Notes under the pieces: model-generated
What the model saw: only the letters and a program-made list of their open reading frames with translations
What the model was told of the DNA's origin: nothing
The model's database searches: none
Position numbers and translations under genes: made by a program
Source of the DNA: Rhodobacteraceae bacterium Alg231-30
GTDB lineage: Bacteria > Pseudomonadota > Alphaproteobacteria > Rhodobacterales > Rhodobacteraceae
DNA length: 64,000 nt
Direction: 5' to 3'
Assembly: GCA_900143615.1 (NCBI GenBank)
Contig: FREU01000003.1
Coordinates: forward strand, 1 to 64,000
Part shown: piece after piece, positions 63,012 through 64,000 of the stretch
Position numbering within the stretch: position 1 is the stretch's first letter
Layout: each line of letters starts with the position of its first letter

Positions 63012-63830
63012 ATGGCTAAAACGCGCACCAATATCACCGAACTGGATCCGGTTTGGCAAAGGATTACTGCTGAGGCTGAACAGGCAGTTCAAGACGAGCC
63101 TTTGATGGGCGGTCTCGTACACGCCTGTGTTTTGCACCATAATTCAATCGAGCGTGCCCTGAGCTATCGTTTTGCGGCCAAGCTGTCTTCAAACGAAATG
63201 TCGATGGTGATTTTGCGTGAGATCGCGGATGAAGTCTTTAGCGAGGCGCCGGAAGTGGTTGAGGCTGCACGCTCTGATTTGATGGCCGTTTTTGAACGTG
63301 ATCCAGCGTGCCACCGTTTGTTGCAGCCGATTTTATTCTTCAAAGGGTATCAGGCCGTTCAGGCTTATCGCATCGGAAACTGGCTCTGGAAACAGGGCCG
63401 CACTGATCTGGCCTACTTTATTCAGATGCGCACCAGCGAAATCTTTGGGATCGACATTCATCCGGCGGCCACCATTGGCAAGGGCATCATGATTGATCAT
63501 GCCCATTCGATTGTGATTGGGGAAACTGCGGTTGTCGGCGACAATGTCTCAATGCTGCACTCGGTCACGCTTGGCGGGACGGGCAAAGAAGAAGAGGACC
63601 GTCATCCTAAAATTGGCGATGGGGTGCTGATTGGCGCGGGTGCCAAGGTGCTGGGAAATATCTCAGTTGGACATTGCAGTCGCGTTGCTGCGGGGTCGGT
63701 GGTTTTGCAAGACGTGCCACCGTGCTCGACGGTTGCGGGTGTTCCCGCCAAGATTGTAGGAGCTGCTGGATGTGACCAGCCGGCCATCGAGATGCGTCAA
63801 AACCTTTCGGATTGCAAAGGCGCGCTTTGA
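63012..63830 (+). CDS. cysE: Serine O-acetyltransferase
   Basis: This 272-aa enzyme makes O-acetylserine, the acceptor for sulfide in cysteine synthesis. The N-terminal helical domain (ELDPVWQRITAEAEQAVQDE) precedes a left-handed beta-helix of hexapeptide repeats with catalytic residues in GIMIDHAHSIVIGETAVVG and a terminal IGAGAKVLGNISVG. ATG 63012 (MAKTRTNITE) has GAGGGCGAG upstream. An earlier in-frame ATG at 62973 is less likely. cysE next to the GTA cluster is a shared arrangement in Rhodobacterales. Confidence 0.96.
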   Translation: MAKTRTNITELDPVWQRITAEAEQAVQDEPLMGGLVHACVLHHNSIERALSYRFAAKLSSNEMSMVILREIADEVFSEAPEVVEAARSDLMAVFERDPACHRLLQPILFFKGYQAVQAYRIGNWLWKQGRTDLAYFIQMRTSEIFGIDIHPAATIGKGIMIDHAHSIVIGETAVVGDNVSMLHSVTLGGTGKEEEDRHPKIGDGVLIGAGAKVLGNISVGHCSRVAAGSVVLQDVPPCSTVAGVPAKIVGAAGCDQPAIEMRQNLSDCKGAL

Positions 63831-63851
63831 GTTTTCAAGCAGATTGAAGAA

Positions 63852-63885
63852 GGGCGCGTCGAGTTTAGATCGACGCGCCCTTTTT
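63852..63885 (+). terminator. Strong intrinsic terminator after cysE
   Basis: GGGCGCGTCGA (63852-63862) and TCGACGCGCCC (63870-63880) form a perfect 11-bp stem with a seven-base loop, followed by TTTTTG. It could serve the convergent gene as well, although the A-run on the opposite side is weaker. Confidence 0.93.
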
Positions 63886-63907
63886 GTTTCGAGTAAATAT
63901 TCGGAAT

Positions 63908-64000
63908 TCAAGCAAGCATGGCCATCGGGTTTTCTAGATTGTCGACAATGGCTTGCAGAAGTTGTGCACCAAGGGCTCCGTCGATCACACGATGATCCAC
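63908..64000 (-). CDS. pdhC: Dihydrolipoamide acetyltransferase (pyruvate dehydrogenase E2), C-terminal end only
   Basis: Only the last 30 codons are in the window; the gene continues past 64000. The translation contains DHRVIDGALGAQLLQAIVDN and ends ENPMAMLA. DHRVIDG is the catalytic HxxxDG motif of the E2 acyltransferase core. The ending is typical of the pyruvate dehydrogenase E2 of Rhodobacterales. A related 2-oxo acid dehydrogenase E2 is the alternative, since only the end is visible. Confidence 0.85.
   Translation of the reverse strand: MDHRVIDGALGAQLLQAIVDNLENPMAMLA

Overview
The window is chromosomal DNA from a marine alphaproteobacterium of the Rhodobacterales (Roseobacter group). 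The main evidence is a complete Rhodobacter capsulatus-type gene transfer agent (GTA) cluster followed by cysE, an rRNA operon that ends 5S - tRNA-fMet, a TAXI-type TRAP transporter, ribosomal protein L9 with a long acidic tail, and VirD2/MobC/VirD4 mobilisation genes of the kind found in this order. Genus and species cannot be read from the sequence.

Region 1 (1-18.95 kb) is a genomic island inserted in the 3' end of the tRNA-fMet gene of the rRNA operon. A 14-bp tRNA-end sequence recurs at 18931-18944, giving an island of about 18.65 kb. The left end carries a large serine recombinase whose last codons run antisense into the tRNA, two small ORFs, an unknown probable regulator and an ArdA-type antirestriction protein. 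A complete type I restriction-modification system (hsdM, hsdS, hsdR) follows. It is trailed by a tightly coupled pair, a 319-aa soluble protein and a 191-aa four-helix membrane protein, that I cannot assign to a named defence system. Next come a Fic AMPylase-like protein with an array of short repeats in its promoter, and a membrane-anchored protein with a PD-(D/E)xK nuclease-like domain. The right end is a mobilisation operon (mobC, relaxase, virD4) with a candidate oriT and no type IV secretion genes. The island therefore looks like an integrative mobilisable element carrying defence cargo.

Region 2 (19.6-36.1 kb) holds transport and envelope genes: an IclR regulator with a perfect palindromic operator, a fused TRAP-TAXI transporter with its binding protein, and a sulfatase/phosphonate monoester hydrolase-like enzyme. 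An AsmA-like protein follows. A probable metal-related ABC locus has a permease with a striking His/Asp/Glu tandem-repeat loop. A four-gene ferric-siderophore ABC importer closes the region.

Region 3 (36.5-48.7 kb) is core housekeeping: trigger factor, a cupin, a DUF1330 protein, an HlyD/DUF3302 pair, a lytic transglycosylase, the rpsF-rpsR-rplI operon, and the fatty-acid genes fabD, fabG, acpP and fabF followed by mltG. The acpP and fabF leaders contain notable predicted RNA structures.

Region 4 (48.7-64 kb) is the GTA structural cluster, g1 to g15, all on the plus strand and all apparently intact. A good promoter and a terminator-like hairpin lie in its leader. Downstream are cysE with a strong terminator and, convergent at the window edge, the 3' end of the dihydrolipoamide acetyltransferase gene.
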